Source: Clostridia bacterium
GTDB lineage: Bacteria; Bacillota; Clostridia; Oscillospirales; Acutalibacteraceae
Reading direction: 5' to 3'
DNA length: 64,000 nt
NCBI GenBank assembly: GCA_017442225.1
Contig: JAFSAR010000014.1
Span: 1-64,000 of the forward strand
Shown: positions 26,503 to 34,713 of the stretch, piece by piece
Layout: every line of letters starts with the position of its first letter
How positions within the stretch are numbered: the stretch's first letter is position 1
Made by a program: the position numbers and the translations under genes
Notes under the pieces: model-generated
Told to the model about the DNA's origin: nothing
Databases searched by the model: none
Seen by the model: only the letters and a program-made list of their open reading frames with translations

Positions 26503-27345
26503 CTATTTTAGTCCTATTCCCTTAAGAACCTCGTTTGTAGTTATGCCTCTATAATTATAGTAAAGTTCATCAATAGTAAATGGCAACCGAGCCGAAGCGT
26601 CAAGTTTGATTAACTTGTAGTTTGTATTTAGCCTTTCGGTGTTTCTGATTACCGACTCTTTTATTAAGGGCTTTTGGATACTGTCTGCGTTTGCAAGTAT
26701 ATTTTGCAATGTGCCAAACTGCCCGAGCAGTAATGCGGCGGTTTTTGGCCCTATCTTATCAGCGCCCTTGATATTATCTGCCGTGTCGCCTGTAAGCGAT
26801 TTAAAATCGGCATACTGCGTAGGCTTAATACCTAACCTTTGGTTTACATATTCGGGTGTGCAAATAACGGTATTATCACCGCGGTATCTGAGCACCGACA
26901 CATTATCAGTTATAAGTTGAAAGAAATCACTGTCAAAAGAGGAGATAAAAATCTCATTTTCCTGACCGTAGGTATAAGCGTACGCCGCGATTAAATCGTC
27001 GGTTTCGCTTGTCGTGGTTTCGGTGTGCTTTATACCAAGATAATCAAGCGCCGCATACACATCGGAAAGCTGTGAAAAGGGGTTTTCAGCTTCGGGAAGA
27101 TCGCTGTAATCAGTTCTGTTTGCTTTATAGCCGCTATCAAGCGCGGTGCGGTCGTTTTGATGCTCGCCGTCAAACAACACTACCACGTGAGAGGGATTCG
27201 TCATACGTATTATTTTAAGCAACGCGCCAACAAATCCGAGTGTTCCTTGAATAGCAATACCACGCTCGTTTACTATTCTTGCCGGCATACCAAAAAACAT
27301 CTGAAAATGCAGGTTACTACCGTCAACAATCAATAATCTGCTCAT
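26503..27345 (-). CDS. Stand-alone 5'-3' exonuclease (PolA N-terminal nuclease domain homologue)
   Basis: The 280-residue protein matches the FEN/5' nuclease fold of DNA polymerase I: LLIVDGSNL at the start, VVVLFDG with a metal aspartate, the arch region DYSDLPEAENPFSQ, SETDDLIAAYA, ISSFDSDFFQLI and the helix-hairpin-helix GDTADNIKGADKIGPKTAALLL. It should remove RNA primers or flaps. Such free-standing copies occur beside a full-length polA elsewhere in many Firmicutes. The ATG overlaps the stop of the upstream fusion gene as ATGA, so the two are translated together. Confidence 0.92.
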   Translation of the reverse strand: MSRLLIVDGSNLHFQMFFGMPARIVNERGIAIQGTLGFVGALLKIIRMTNPSHVVVLFDGEHQNDRTALDSGYKANRTDYSDLPEAENPFSQLSDVYAALDYLGIKHTETTTSETDDLIAAYAYTYGQENEIFISSFDSDFFQLITDNVSVLRYRGDNTVICTPEYVNQRLGIKPTQYADFKSLTGDTADNIKGADKIGPKTAALLLGQFGTLQNILANADSIQKPLIKESVIRNTERLNTNYKLIKLDASARLPFTIDELYYNYRGITTNEVLKGIGLK

Positions 27346-28613
27346 AGCAAAAACTTCTCCGCATCATTAATTACTTTACTGCAACCGTTTGGTAGGGTTT
27401 GTTTGGCTTTTTCGGTGTCGAGCCACTGAAAACTTATTATTTCATTGTGGTCGATATTAAGCGCGCCGTTATATTCCGCAAGGAACAATACCACCGTTTT
27501 TTGTTTTTCGCCCGACCTTGTTAGAAATTTATAATTTATTTCGGCTTTAAATCCGTCAATAAGCTCGGTCTTTATACCCGTTTCTTCAAAAAGCTCGCGC
27601 AAAGCGCAGTCCTTTTCGCTTTCATATGCTTCAATATGCCCTTTCGGCACGCTGTAACTACCCGACAGATTTTGCAAAAGGCAAAGATATTCCCTTTTTT
27701 CGTCTTGTGTTCTAAAAACCACAACCCCACAGGATTTCTGATAAATTGCCTCAACGTAGGTTTTATAATATTTCTCTTGAAAATGTATAGCTTCGGCGAT
27801 TTCGGCTTGATTAAAAATAATGCTTTCTGGCGCGGCAATCAGCTTGTCCTCTACGTCATTTTCACGGTGAACAATGCCTATAACCTTAGCGCGATATTCA
27901 CTGACAGGCTTGTCCACGCCCAATAGATAGACGTCAAGCTCTTCCCCGTCGCCGCCTAAAACACCCTCGATATATCCGTAATTTATAGGGTATGTCAAGC
28001 TGTAATTTTCTTTTTGGTGCACGTAGCCTATCGGCCTGTCAATTTTCATATCCACAGTTTTGCCAAGATAAGATTTAACAAGCGCTTTACGGAGCGTGTA
28101 AACTATAAAATCGTGCTTTCCTTTAAGATATTTTTCTCTGCCATTGTCAATTGGCGCTTCTGCGACAAGGGACACCTTTAAGTCCTCATACTGTTTTGCA
28201 ATATCGGGGTTTTTGTTGAGATAGTCACGGAAGTTTATATAATTTATCCAGTCCATACTGCCACTCATTACAATATGTATAAAATGGGTCTGTAAATCTC
28301 CTGTGCCGTCGTAAAGACTGCCACTTGCAAATAGCAGCTGCTCGCCAAGGTCAGAATTTGGGCGGTAATAAAAGCCCGCCGCCTCTAACTGTTTTTTGTA
28401 CACAAGAACATCGTCAAAACAATCAACGGCAATAGCTATATCAATTATCGGCTTTGCCTTTATGGTTTTTATTGCGGTGCTGCCAACGTGCTGAATATCA
28501 CGAATTACAGGACCTAATATTTTTTTAAGACGCATAATTGTGTTCTGCGCCTCTGTTTCCCACTGCTTTTCGTGGTTGCAAAGCACGACCGTACCACGTT
28601 TTAAGCCTATCAT
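27342..28613 (-). CDS. Three-domain protein: GrpB-like, inorganic pyrophosphatase-like and Nudix hydrolase
   Basis: 423 residues in three parts. Residues 1-175 are a GrpB/UPF0157 nucleotidyltransferase-fold domain (IQHVGSTAIKTIKAKPIIDI). Residues about 186-284 resemble family I inorganic pyrophosphatase: IDRPIGYVHQ, YPINYGYIEG and GDGEELDVYLLG keep most metal and phosphate residues, though one metal aspartate is E224. Residues 295-423 are a Nudix domain with a complete Nudix box (G325, E331, R339, E340, E343, E344, G346). A cleanup role on nucleoside-diphosphate compounds is inference. Promoter at 28641-28669; the 5' nuclease gene overlaps its stop. Confidence 0.88.
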   Translation of the reverse strand: MIGLKRGTVVLCNHEKQWETEAQNTIMRLKKILGPVIRDIQHVGSTAIKTIKAKPIIDIAIAVDCFDDVLVYKKQLEAAGFYYRPNSDLGEQLLFASGSLYDGTGDLQTHFIHIVMSGSMDWINYINFRDYLNKNPDIAKQYEDLKVSLVAEAPIDNGREKYLKGKHDFIVYTLRKALVKSYLGKTVDMKIDRPIGYVHQKENYSLTYPINYGYIEGVLGGDGEELDVYLLGVDKPVSEYRAKVIGIVHRENDVEDKLIAAPESIIFNQAEIAEAIHFQEKYYKTYVEAIYQKSCGVVVFRTQDEKREYLCLLQNLSGSYSVPKGHIEAYESEKDCALRELFEETGIKTELIDGFKAEINYKFLTRSGEKQKTVVLFLAEYNGALNIDHNEIISFQWLDTEKAKQTLPNGCSKVINDAEKFLL

Positions 28614-28640
28614 ACCAACACCCCCCTGAATATGCTTTTA

Positions 28641-28669
28641 ATTTTAGCATAACTTTAAAGGTATTGCAA
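28641..28669 (-). promoter_or_regulatory. Promoter of the fusion protein/5' nuclease operon
   Basis: On the minus strand TTGCAA (28669-28664) and TAAAAT (28646-28641) are 17 bp apart, about 20 bases before the GGGGGGTG ribosome site of the fusion gene. Confidence 0.6.
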
Positions 28670-28693
28670 TGCGAATTATAATTTTTGTCGTAG

Positions 28694-28715
28694 GGAACAA
28701 CCTGTGTGTTGTTCC
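28694..28715. repeat. Small intergenic palindrome (GGAACAAC stem)
   Basis: GGAACAAC (28694-28701) pairs with GTTGTTCC (28708-28715) across 6 bases, preceded by TAG and followed by GTA. The style (a GTAGGG start and a palindrome of about 20-50 bases) is that of the larger palindrome at 31443-31492, so it may be a degraded member of an intergenic repeat family. Confidence 0.45.
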
Positions 28716-28732
28716 GTAAAATTATGCATTCT

Positions 28733-28752
28733 AAATTGTGCATTGTGCATTT
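28733..28752. repeat. Short TTGTGCAT direct repeat
   Basis: Two near-identical ATTGTGCAT units in tandem. Related units occur inverted at 35471-35499 and again at 35611-35620. The spread in three intergenic places suggests a dispersed short repeat; I see no function. Confidence 0.4.
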
Positions 28753-28764
28753 AATAAATAATAC

Positions 28765-28793
28765 TTGCAACTTTTGGTATTTCAATTTATAAT
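28765..28793 (+). promoter_or_regulatory. Promoter of the DUF4364 gene
   Basis: TTGCAA (28765-28770) and TATAAT (28788-28793) are 17 bp apart, and AAAGGAG precedes the ATG at 28822. Confidence 0.7.
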
Positions 28794-28821
28794 ATAAAAG
28801 ATATCTAAAGGAGATTGAATT

Positions 28822-29370
28822 ATGGAAAGAGATGCATCGGGCGCGGGTGTTGCGCGCGGCGGCTTATTCAGCACAGCCGAAATTAAAATTTTGATATGCT
28901 ATATTTTAAATGCGATAAACGAGCCTGTCCCTGTGGATATGCTTGCTAATGTTTTACATTATGAGGGTATTGCCAACGCTTTTGAGGTAAGCGACGCTAT
29001 TGTGTCACTGTCTGCAAGAGGACAGATTGCCGCTACCGACGTGCTGGAGCAAACCTACGTTATAACTGACAGCGGTCGCGAAACTGCCGAAACGCTGAAA
29101 TCCTCGCTTTCTTCGGTCGTGAAAGAACGCGCGTACTTAGCCGTTATGAAGATGTTTGCCAAGTTTAAAAACGCAAAGGACAACATTTTTGAAATCACAA
29201 AAGAAAATGGCGCGACATATTTAAGCTGTTCGGCAATTGACGGCGGCAAGCCTTTTATTACGGTAAAATTGCTTATAACCGACGAAGAACAGGCTGGGTT
29301 TATACGCGAAAGATTTTTAGAAAACCCCGCAAAAATTTATTCTAAAATTATTGAAATGTTGACGCAATAA
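28822..29370 (+). CDS. DUF4364 family protein, winged-helix-like
   Basis: The 182-residue protein fits DUF4364, a family found mostly in Clostridia: an N-terminal helix-turn-helix-like half (TAEIKILICYILNAINEPVPVDMLANVL, then AIVSLSARGQI with a wing-like stretch TYVITDSGRETA) and a C-terminal alpha/beta half. A role as a transcription factor is suggested by the fold only. It is a single-gene unit with its own promoter and terminator, and the start has AAAGGAG seven or eight bases upstream. Confidence 0.8.
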   Translation: MERDASGAGVARGGLFSTAEIKILICYILNAINEPVPVDMLANVLHYEGIANAFEVSDAIVSLSARGQIAATDVLEQTYVITDSGRETAETLKSSLSSVVKERAYLAVMKMFAKFKNAKDNIFEITKENGATYLSCSAIDGGKPFITVKLLITDEEQAGFIRERFLENPAKIYSKIIEMLTQ

Positions 29371-29402
29371 ACGGGAGGGATTGCCCCTCCCGTACATTTT
29401 AT
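29371..29402 (+). terminator. Terminator of the DUF4364 gene
   Basis: ACGGGAGGG (29371-29379) pairs with CCCTCCCGT (29385-29393) and runs into ACATTTTAT. It begins directly after the stop codon and probably also helps end transcription arriving from the opposite strand. Confidence 0.8.
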
Positions 29403-29806
29403 TATATATACTTTTTATGTTTGTTTTTATTAACCCCCGTTATACCACCGACAAGTGACGACAACATCATAATAATAAAATGAAAGAGTGTGTTAATCGA
29501 CAGTCCGTTACCAAGTATTAGTGACAGCGCGGTAATCACCGTAAACACAACGCTACCGATAATCAGCCCCACAAGATACCCCTTATCCCCTATTTTTTTA
29601 GCGGTGTGACGGGCGGCAATGAAGCAACCGATCGCCACGCTGACAGTCGCAAAGGGCGTGGCATAAGCGCGATCAATATTTAAAAACAATAAAACGGCAG
29701 AAAAAATCAGCATCATCACAAGGCTTACCAGCACACCGAGTATTGCGCCTGATAAATAGGCTATTTTTTTATTTACAGTATCTTTTTTTGAAAAATCATC
29801 AGACAT
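29402..29806 (-). CDS. TIGR04086 family membrane protein (DUF3792)
   Basis: The 134-residue protein has four hydrophobic segments (about 15-40, 45-65, 77-97, 103-124) and a basic C-terminus ending NKNKHKK. It resembles the TIGR04086/DUF3792 family, which in Clostridia is typically encoded after yajC, as here. Function unknown. Its ribosome site is the 3' arm of a stable hairpin (29812-29842), so expression may be damped. Confidence 0.8.
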   Translation of the reverse strand: MSDDFSKKDTVNKKIAYLSGAILGVLVSLVMMLIFSAVLLFLNIDRAYATPFATVSVAIGCFIAARHTAKKIGDKGYLVGLIIGSVVFTVITALSLILGNGLSINTLFHFIIMMLSSLVGGITGVNKNKHKKYI

Positions 29807-29811
29807 AAAAA

Positions 29812-29842
29812 TCCCTCCGCTTAAATTATATAAGCAGAGGGA
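29812..29842 (-). promoter_or_regulatory. Hairpin with U-run that contains the ribosome site of the TIGR04086 gene
   Basis: A 12-bp stem (29842-29831 with 29823-29812, one G-U pair) with a 7-base loop lies between yajC and the next gene. In the transcript the 3' arm contains the GGAGGG ribosome site and is followed by UUUUU and then directly the AUG. It could be a partial terminator after yajC, a translation block, or both. Confidence 0.6.
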
Positions 29843-29854
29843 ACTTTTTATTAC

Positions 29855-30211
29855 TTATTTAGATACAGTATCATCGTGGACAGTAAGGTTTTGCTGCATT
29901 GCCCAACGAGCAATCGTCATTTTGCTGTGGTCGCTTTTTGACTCGATTACGATGGAGTCCTCTTTTAAAGAAATTACTCTTCCGTAAATACCGCCGATTG
30001 TGATAATCTCGTCGCCAACCTGCAAATTCTCACGCATTTTCTTTTCTTCCTTTTCCTTTTTCTTCTGAGGACGGATGATAAAGAAATACATAGCCAAAAA
30101 CATAACGCCAAACATTATAATCGGCATAAGCAGACCGCCTGCGCCACCCGGTTGCGCATCACCTGATGCTGTATTAGCCGCAGCATCTAATAAAATCCAA
30201 TTGAAATTCAT
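29855..30211 (-). CDS. yajC: Preprotein translocase accessory subunit YajC
   Basis: YajC is the small partner of SecDF in protein export. The 118-residue product has one membrane helix (about residues 28-46) followed by the signature FFIIRPQKKKEKE and LQVGDEIITIGGIYGRVI, then a soluble domain. The extracytoplasmic N-terminus is small and glycine-rich. It has its own promoter at 30246-30274 and sits after queA-tgt as in many bacteria. Confidence 0.96.
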   Translation of the reverse strand: MNFNWILLDAAANTASGDAQPGGAGGLLMPIIMFGVMFLAMYFFIIRPQKKKEKEEKKMRENLQVGDEIITIGGIYGRVISLKEDSIVIESKSDHSKMTIARWAMQQNLTVHDDTVSK

Positions 30212-30245
30212 AACATTTAAACCTCCAAAAATATTAACAAAATGT

Positions 30246-30274
30246 ATTATACATAATGTAAACTATAAATGCAA
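30246..30274 (-). promoter_or_regulatory. Promoter of yajC
   Basis: On the minus strand TTGCAT (30274-30269) and TATAAT (30251-30246) are 17 bp apart. It starts 16 bases after the tgt stop codon, so yajC can be transcribed independently of queA-tgt. Confidence 0.7.
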
Positions 30275-30289
30275 GGATAATTTTGTAAA

Positions 30290-31420
30290 TTAAATTCTTC
30301 TACCTAAAATTTCTTCTTGTTCAGCTTTAAACTCAGCAAAACGACCTTCATCAAGCGCCTTGCGAATATCGGTCATAAGATTATTATAAAACCATAAATT
30401 ATGCATAACGAGTAATCTTTGAGATAACATTTCCGTGCTTTTAAGCAGATGACGGATATACGCCTTACTGTAGCGCTGACACACTGGACAGCCGCAGTTC
30501 TCATCAATTGGAGTCATATCGTATTCATACTTTTTGTTATTGATATTTATAATTCCCTTTGATGTAAAAAGATGACCGTGTCGTGCGTTGCGGCTGGGCA
30601 TTACGCAGTCAAAAAGGTCAACGCCGCGCTCTACTGCGTTAAGAATATTAAGCGGTGTACCGACACCCATAAGATAGCGTATCTTATTTTGTGGCATATG
30701 AGGCGTTACGTGTTCAATTACGTCGTACATAACTTCGGCAGGCTCACCCACGGCCAAGCCGCCTATTGCATAACCGTCAAGGTCAAGATCGGCAATTTCT
30801 TTCATATGGTTTATACGCAAATCGTTATAGGTGCAGCCCTGATTTATACCAAATAGCATCTGCTCGCGATTGATTGTACTTTCAAGTGAATTAAGCTGAT
30901 GCATTTTTGTTTTGCAACGTTCGAGCCAGCGTGTAGTGCGCTCACAAGATGCCTTTGAATAACTATATTCGGCAGGATTTTCAACGCACTCATCAAAAGC
31001 CATTGCTATAGTAGAGCCAAGATTTGACTGAATTTGCATACTTTCCTCGGGACCCATAAATATTTTCTTGCCGTCTACATGGCTGTGAAAGGTTACGCCC
31101 TCCTCTTGTATATGACGTAAAGCGGCGAGTGAAAACACTTGAAATCCGCCACTGTCGGTAAGAATAGGACCCTCCCAAGTGGTGAATTTGTGCAGTCCAC
31201 CGCAATCGCGCACAACCTCGTCACCAGGGCGAATATGCAGATGGTAAGTATTGCTTAACATTACCTGACAGCCTATCTCTTTTAAATCCTCTGCAGATAC
31301 GGCTCCCTTTATTGCGCCCGCTGTTGCAACATTCATAAAAGCGGGTGTCTGAACGGTACCACGGTTGGTAACAAACTCACCTCGCCGCGCGCCGTTTTTA
31401 TCACTGATTAGTTTATACAT
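30290..31420 (-). CDS. tgt: tRNA-guanine transglycosylase (queuine/preQ1)
   Basis: Tgt swaps guanine-34 for preQ1 in tRNAs with GUN anticodons. The 376-residue product has TDSGGFQVFSL with the catalytic aspartate, the second aspartate in DLFDCVMPSRNARHG, and the zinc-binding C-terminal motif with CGCPVCQRYS. It is separated from queA by an 84-base gap that holds a palindromic repeat. The upstream preQ1 synthesis genes are not in this window. Confidence 0.98.
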   Translation of the reverse strand: MYKLISDKNGARRGEFVTNRGTVQTPAFMNVATAGAIKGAVSAEDLKEIGCQVMLSNTYHLHIRPGDEVVRDCGGLHKFTTWEGPILTDSGGFQVFSLAALRHIQEEGVTFHSHVDGKKIFMGPEESMQIQSNLGSTIAMAFDECVENPAEYSYSKASCERTTRWLERCKTKMHQLNSLESTINREQMLFGINQGCTYNDLRINHMKEIADLDLDGYAIGGLAVGEPAEVMYDVIEHVTPHMPQNKIRYLMGVGTPLNILNAVERGVDLFDCVMPSRNARHGHLFTSKGIININNKKYEYDMTPIDENCGCPVCQRYSKAYIRHLLKSTEMLSQRLLVMHNLWFYNNLMTDIRKALDEGRFAEFKAEQEEILGRRI

Positions 31421-31442
31421 AAAATCTCCTAGGTTTTATTTT

Positions 31443-31492
31443 GTAGGGGTCATTCACGAATGACCCGCGGACGATTCGTGAATCGCCCCTAC
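31443..31492. repeat. 50-base palindromic intergenic repeat between tgt and queA
   Basis: Two 19-base arms (31443-31461 and 31474-31492) pair except for one mismatch and one G-T, around a GC-rich 12-base centre. The ends are GTAGGGG and CCCCTAC. This is the form of non-autonomous palindromic repeats scattered between genes in many Clostridia. The arms contain no coding sequence. Confidence 0.7.
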
Positions 31493-31504
31493 GAATTATA
31501 ATTA

Positions 31505-32527
31505 TTATAAAATGAGCATTGCGTCGCCGAAACTGAAAAATCTGTATTGTTCTTCTACAGCGATTTTGTATGCGTTCATTGTGTTTTCATAGCCTGCAAA
31601 GGCAGAAACCAGCATTATAAGTGTGCTTTCGGGTAGATGAAAATTAGTAATTAGACCGTCCATACACTTAAATTCATATCCAGGATAAATAAATATTCCC
31701 GTATCGTCGCTACACTCGCACATTTTGCCGTGCTTCTGGGCAACACTCTCTACCGTGCGACAGCTTGTGGTGCCGACGCATATTACTCTACCGCCGTTTT
31801 GTTTGGTCTGATTGATTATATCGGCGGTATCGCGCGGCATATAATAATGCTCGGTGTGCATTTTGTGCTCAGTTATATCGTCAACCTTAACAGGTCTGAA
31901 CGTGCCAAGACCTACGTGCAGCGTAACATATACCACTTTTACACCTTTTGCCTTAATTATTTCAAGTAATTCAGGGGTAAAATGCAGTCCCGCTGTAGGC
32001 GCTGCGGCAGAGCCAAGCTCTTTTGAATATACTGTTTGATAACGCTCGCGGTCAGCAAGTTTTTCCTTTATATAAGGCGGCAAGGGCATCTGCCCTACCT
32101 TGTCAAGCGTGGCAAAAAATTCGCCCTCACACTTAAACTCTATAACGCGGTTACCGTCGGGTAAAACCTCACGCACCGTGGCGGACAGTACATCACTAAA
32201 AATAAACTCGCGATCAACCTTTGCTTTTTTACCCGGACCTGCTAAGCACTCCCAAGTATAAAGGTCATATTGTTTAAGTAAAACAAACTCAACCACTGCA
32301 CCCGTATCGGCGGCTGTACCGTAAAGACGCGCGGGCAGTACACGAGTGTTGTTAAGCACGAGGCAGTCGCCCTCGCGTAAAAAATCTGGCAGACTACTGA
32401 ACTTATCGTGAGCAACCTCACCACTTTTACGGTCAAGGCGCAGCATCCTGGAACTGTCACGCGGAAAAATCGGCGTCTGTGCAATAAGACTTTCGGGCAA
32501 ATCGTAATAAAAATCGCTTTTTTTCAT
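31505..32527 (-). CDS. queA: S-adenosylmethionine:tRNA ribosyltransferase-isomerase
   Basis: QueA builds epoxyqueuosine on preQ1-modified tRNA, the step after Tgt. The 340-residue product has the family landmarks [37 protein letters not shown] and [18 protein letters not shown]. Start at 32527 has a short leader; I see no convincing promoter between it and the divergent asd promoter, so its transcription start is unclear. Confidence 0.98.
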   Translation of the reverse strand: MKKSDFYYDLPESLIAQTPIFPRDSSRMLRLDRKSGEVAHDKFSSLPDFLREGDCLVLNNTRVLPARLYGTAADTGAVVEFVLLKQYDLYTWECLAGPGKKAKVDREFIFSDVLSATVREVLPDGNRVIEFKCEGEFFATLDKVGQMPLPPYIKEKLADRERYQTVYSKELGSAAAPTAGLHFTPELLEIIKAKGVKVVYVTLHVGLGTFRPVKVDDITEHKMHTEHYYMPRDTADIINQTKQNGGRVICVGTTSCRTVESVAQKHGKMCECSDDTGIFIYPGYEFKCMDGLITNFHLPESTLIMLVSAFAGYENTMNAYKIAVEEQYRFFSFGDAMLIL

Positions 32528-32571
32528 ATAATTTTACCAATAACTTTCTTGTTTTAAATATATATTTTGGT

Positions 32572-32600
32572 TTGACAAATAGATGCATAAATGCTATTAT
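32572..32600 (+). promoter_or_regulatory. Promoter of asd-dapA-dapB
   Basis: TTGACA (32572-32577) and TATTAT (32595-32600) are 17 bp apart. The leader to the asd ATG is about 70 bases, too short for a lysine riboswitch. Confidence 0.75.
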
Positions 32601-32676
32601 TTAATTGAATTATATTATATTGCAAAATTATGTCAATTTCAACACAAATTTTGCTTTTTATCAGGAGGACCCTAAA

Positions 32677-33759
32677 ATGAAAAATTACAATGTAGGTATT
32701 ATAGGCGCTACAGGTATGGTAGGTCAGAGATTTGCTCTACTTCTTGCTGACCACCCTTGGTTTAAGGTAACCTGTCTTGCTGCAAGTCCAAGAAGTGCCG
32801 GTAAAACATACACCGAAGCTGTCGGCAACCGTTGGGCTATGACCTCGCCTATGCCCGAGAATTTAAAGGATATGATGGTTTACGACGCAGTAGCAGATAT
32901 AGATACAATAGTTTCAAAGGTAGACTTTGTTTTCTGCGCCGTAGATATGAAAAAGGATGAAATCAAAACATTTGAAGAAATGTATGCTAAGCACGAGTGC
33001 CCTGTTGTATCCAACAACTCGGCTCACCGCTTTACATCAGACGTTCCTATGGTTATCCCCGAGCTTAACCCCGAGCATCTCGATGTAATTGAGGCACAGC
33101 GCAAGCGACTCGGCACAAAGCGTGGTTTTGTGGCAGTTAAGTCTAACTGCTCACTTCAAAGTTACGTTCCCGCCCTTTTCCCGCTTGATAAAGAATTCGG
33201 CGTTGAAAAATGCCTCGTTTGCACGTATCAGGCAATTTCTGGTGCAGGCAAAACCTTTGAACGTTGGCCTGAAATGGTAGATAACGTTATCCCCTATATC
33301 GGCGGTGAGGAAGAAAAGAGCGAAAAAGAACCACTTAAAATCTGGGGTAAAGTTGAAAACGGCGAGATTAAACTTGCAGATAGTCCTAAATTCACAGCGC
33401 AGTGCCTGCGTGTTCCTGTTTCTGACGGTCATATGGCGGCTGTGTTTGTAACCTTTAAGAATAAACCTACCAAAGAGCAGATACTAAAAGTATGGGAAAG
33501 CTTCTCTGGTGTTCCACAGGAGTTGGAATTACCCCACGCGCCCAAGCAGTTCTTAAATTACTTTGTTGAAGATAATATGCCGCAGACTAAAATTCACCGC
33601 GACCTTGAAGGTGGTATGGCGGTATCTGTCGGTCGTTTACGTGAGGACAGTCAGTACGACTACAAGTTTGTTTGCCTTTCGCACAACACCTTGCGTGGCG
33701 CGGCAGGCGGCGCGGTGCTTCTTGCCGAGCTTCTTGCAGCAAAGGGTTATATGGACTAA
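32677..33759 (+). CDS. asd: Aspartate-semialdehyde dehydrogenase
   Basis: Makes aspartate semialdehyde for lysine, diaminopimelate, threonine and methionine. The 360-residue product is of the archaeal/fungal-like type: GIIGATGMVGQRF for NADPH, VKSNCSLQSYVPAL with the active-site cysteine, and the conserved GAGKTFERWPEMVDN segment. The ATG at 32677 has AGGAGG upstream; an in-frame ATG at 32605 would lie in the leader and adds unrelated residues. First gene of asd-dapA-dapB. Confidence 0.96.
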   Translation: MKNYNVGIIGATGMVGQRFALLLADHPWFKVTCLAASPRSAGKTYTEAVGNRWAMTSPMPENLKDMMVYDAVADIDTIVSKVDFVFCAVDMKKDEIKTFEEMYAKHECPVVSNNSAHRFTSDVPMVIPELNPEHLDVIEAQRKRLGTKRGFVAVKSNCSLQSYVPALFPLDKEFGVEKCLVCTYQAISGAGKTFERWPEMVDNVIPYIGGEEEKSEKEPLKIWGKVENGEIKLADSPKFTAQCLRVPVSDGHMAAVFVTFKNKPTKEQILKVWESFSGVPQELELPHAPKQFLNYFVEDNMPQTKIHRDLEGGMAVSVGRLREDSQYDYKFVCLSHNTLRGAAGGAVLLAELLAAKGYMD

Positions 33760-33795
33760 TATACAAACAAATCTTAATTTAATGAGGTGTTTTTA

Positions 33796-34686
33796 ATGAA
33801 AAAAAGAATTTTCACGGGAGCAGCCACCGCATTGGTTACCCCTATGAACGCTGATGGCAGCGTAAATTTCGGACGTTTAAAAACACTTGTTAACGAGCAA
33901 ATTGACGGCGGTATTGACGCGCTTGTTATCTGCGGTACTACGGGTGAAAAATCGACGCTGCGCTATGACGAGCATCTTCGCGTTATCGAAGAATCGGTAA
34001 ATGCCGCCGACGGCAGAGTGCCGATTATTGCAGGCACAGGTAGCAACGACACCGTGTATTCGGTAGAGCTTTGTGACGATGCAGCAAACGTTGGCGCAGA
34101 CGCATTTTTGATGGTAACGCCGTATTACAATAAAACCTCACAAGCAGGTCTTGTAGCGCATTATAACTATATTGCCGACCGTGTTAGTAAGCCTATAATT
34201 CTTTATAATGTACCCTCCAGAACGGGCGTTAATATAAAGCCCGAAACCTATAAGGAGTTAAGTAAACATCAGAATATCGTGGCTACCAAAGAAGCAAGCG
34301 GTGACCTGTCGCTGATTGCCGAAATCAAATACCTTTGCGGTGACGATTTAGATATTTACTCGGGCAATGACGACCAGACCGTGCCGATTATGTCGCTTGG
34401 CGGTATTGGTATTATATCGGTGCTGTCAAACATTGCACCTAAGGTAATGCACGATATTTGTGAGCTATATCTTAACGGCTACACACAGGCGGCGGCTGAA
34501 CTACACCTTAAGCATATTGGACTTATGAACGCTATGTTTTGCGACGTGAACCCCATACCCGTTAAAGAGGCGATGAATATGTTAGGACTCGACGTTGGTC
34601 CTTGCAGAATGCCGCTTTACCCGACAAGTGAGGCAAACAAAGCACTTTTAAAAGAAAAGCTTGCAGAGTGCGGGTTTATGATTTAA
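33796..34686 (+). CDS. dapA: 4-hydroxy-tetrahydrodipicolinate synthase (first copy)
   Basis: Condenses pyruvate and aspartate semialdehyde. The 296-residue TIM-barrel protein has GTTGEKSTL, YNVPSRTGVN with the catalytic tyrosine, and VATKEASGD with the Schiff-base lysine. The ATG at 33796 has GAGGTG six bases upstream; a GTG three codons earlier is part of that ribosome site. It sits between asd and dapB. A second dapA lies at 45886, behind a lysine riboswitch. Confidence 0.97.
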   Translation: MKKRIFTGAATALVTPMNADGSVNFGRLKTLVNEQIDGGIDALVICGTTGEKSTLRYDEHLRVIEESVNAADGRVPIIAGTGSNDTVYSVELCDDAANVGADAFLMVTPYYNKTSQAGLVAHYNYIADRVSKPIILYNVPSRTGVNIKPETYKELSKHQNIVATKEASGDLSLIAEIKYLCGDDLDIYSGNDDQTVPIMSLGGIGIISVLSNIAPKVMHDICELYLNGYTQAAAELHLKHIGLMNAMFCDVNPIPVKEAMNMLGLDVGPCRMPLYPTSEANKALLKEKLAECGFMI

Positions 34687-34713
34687 AAAAACAATTTTGG
34701 ATGTGAAAAACAA

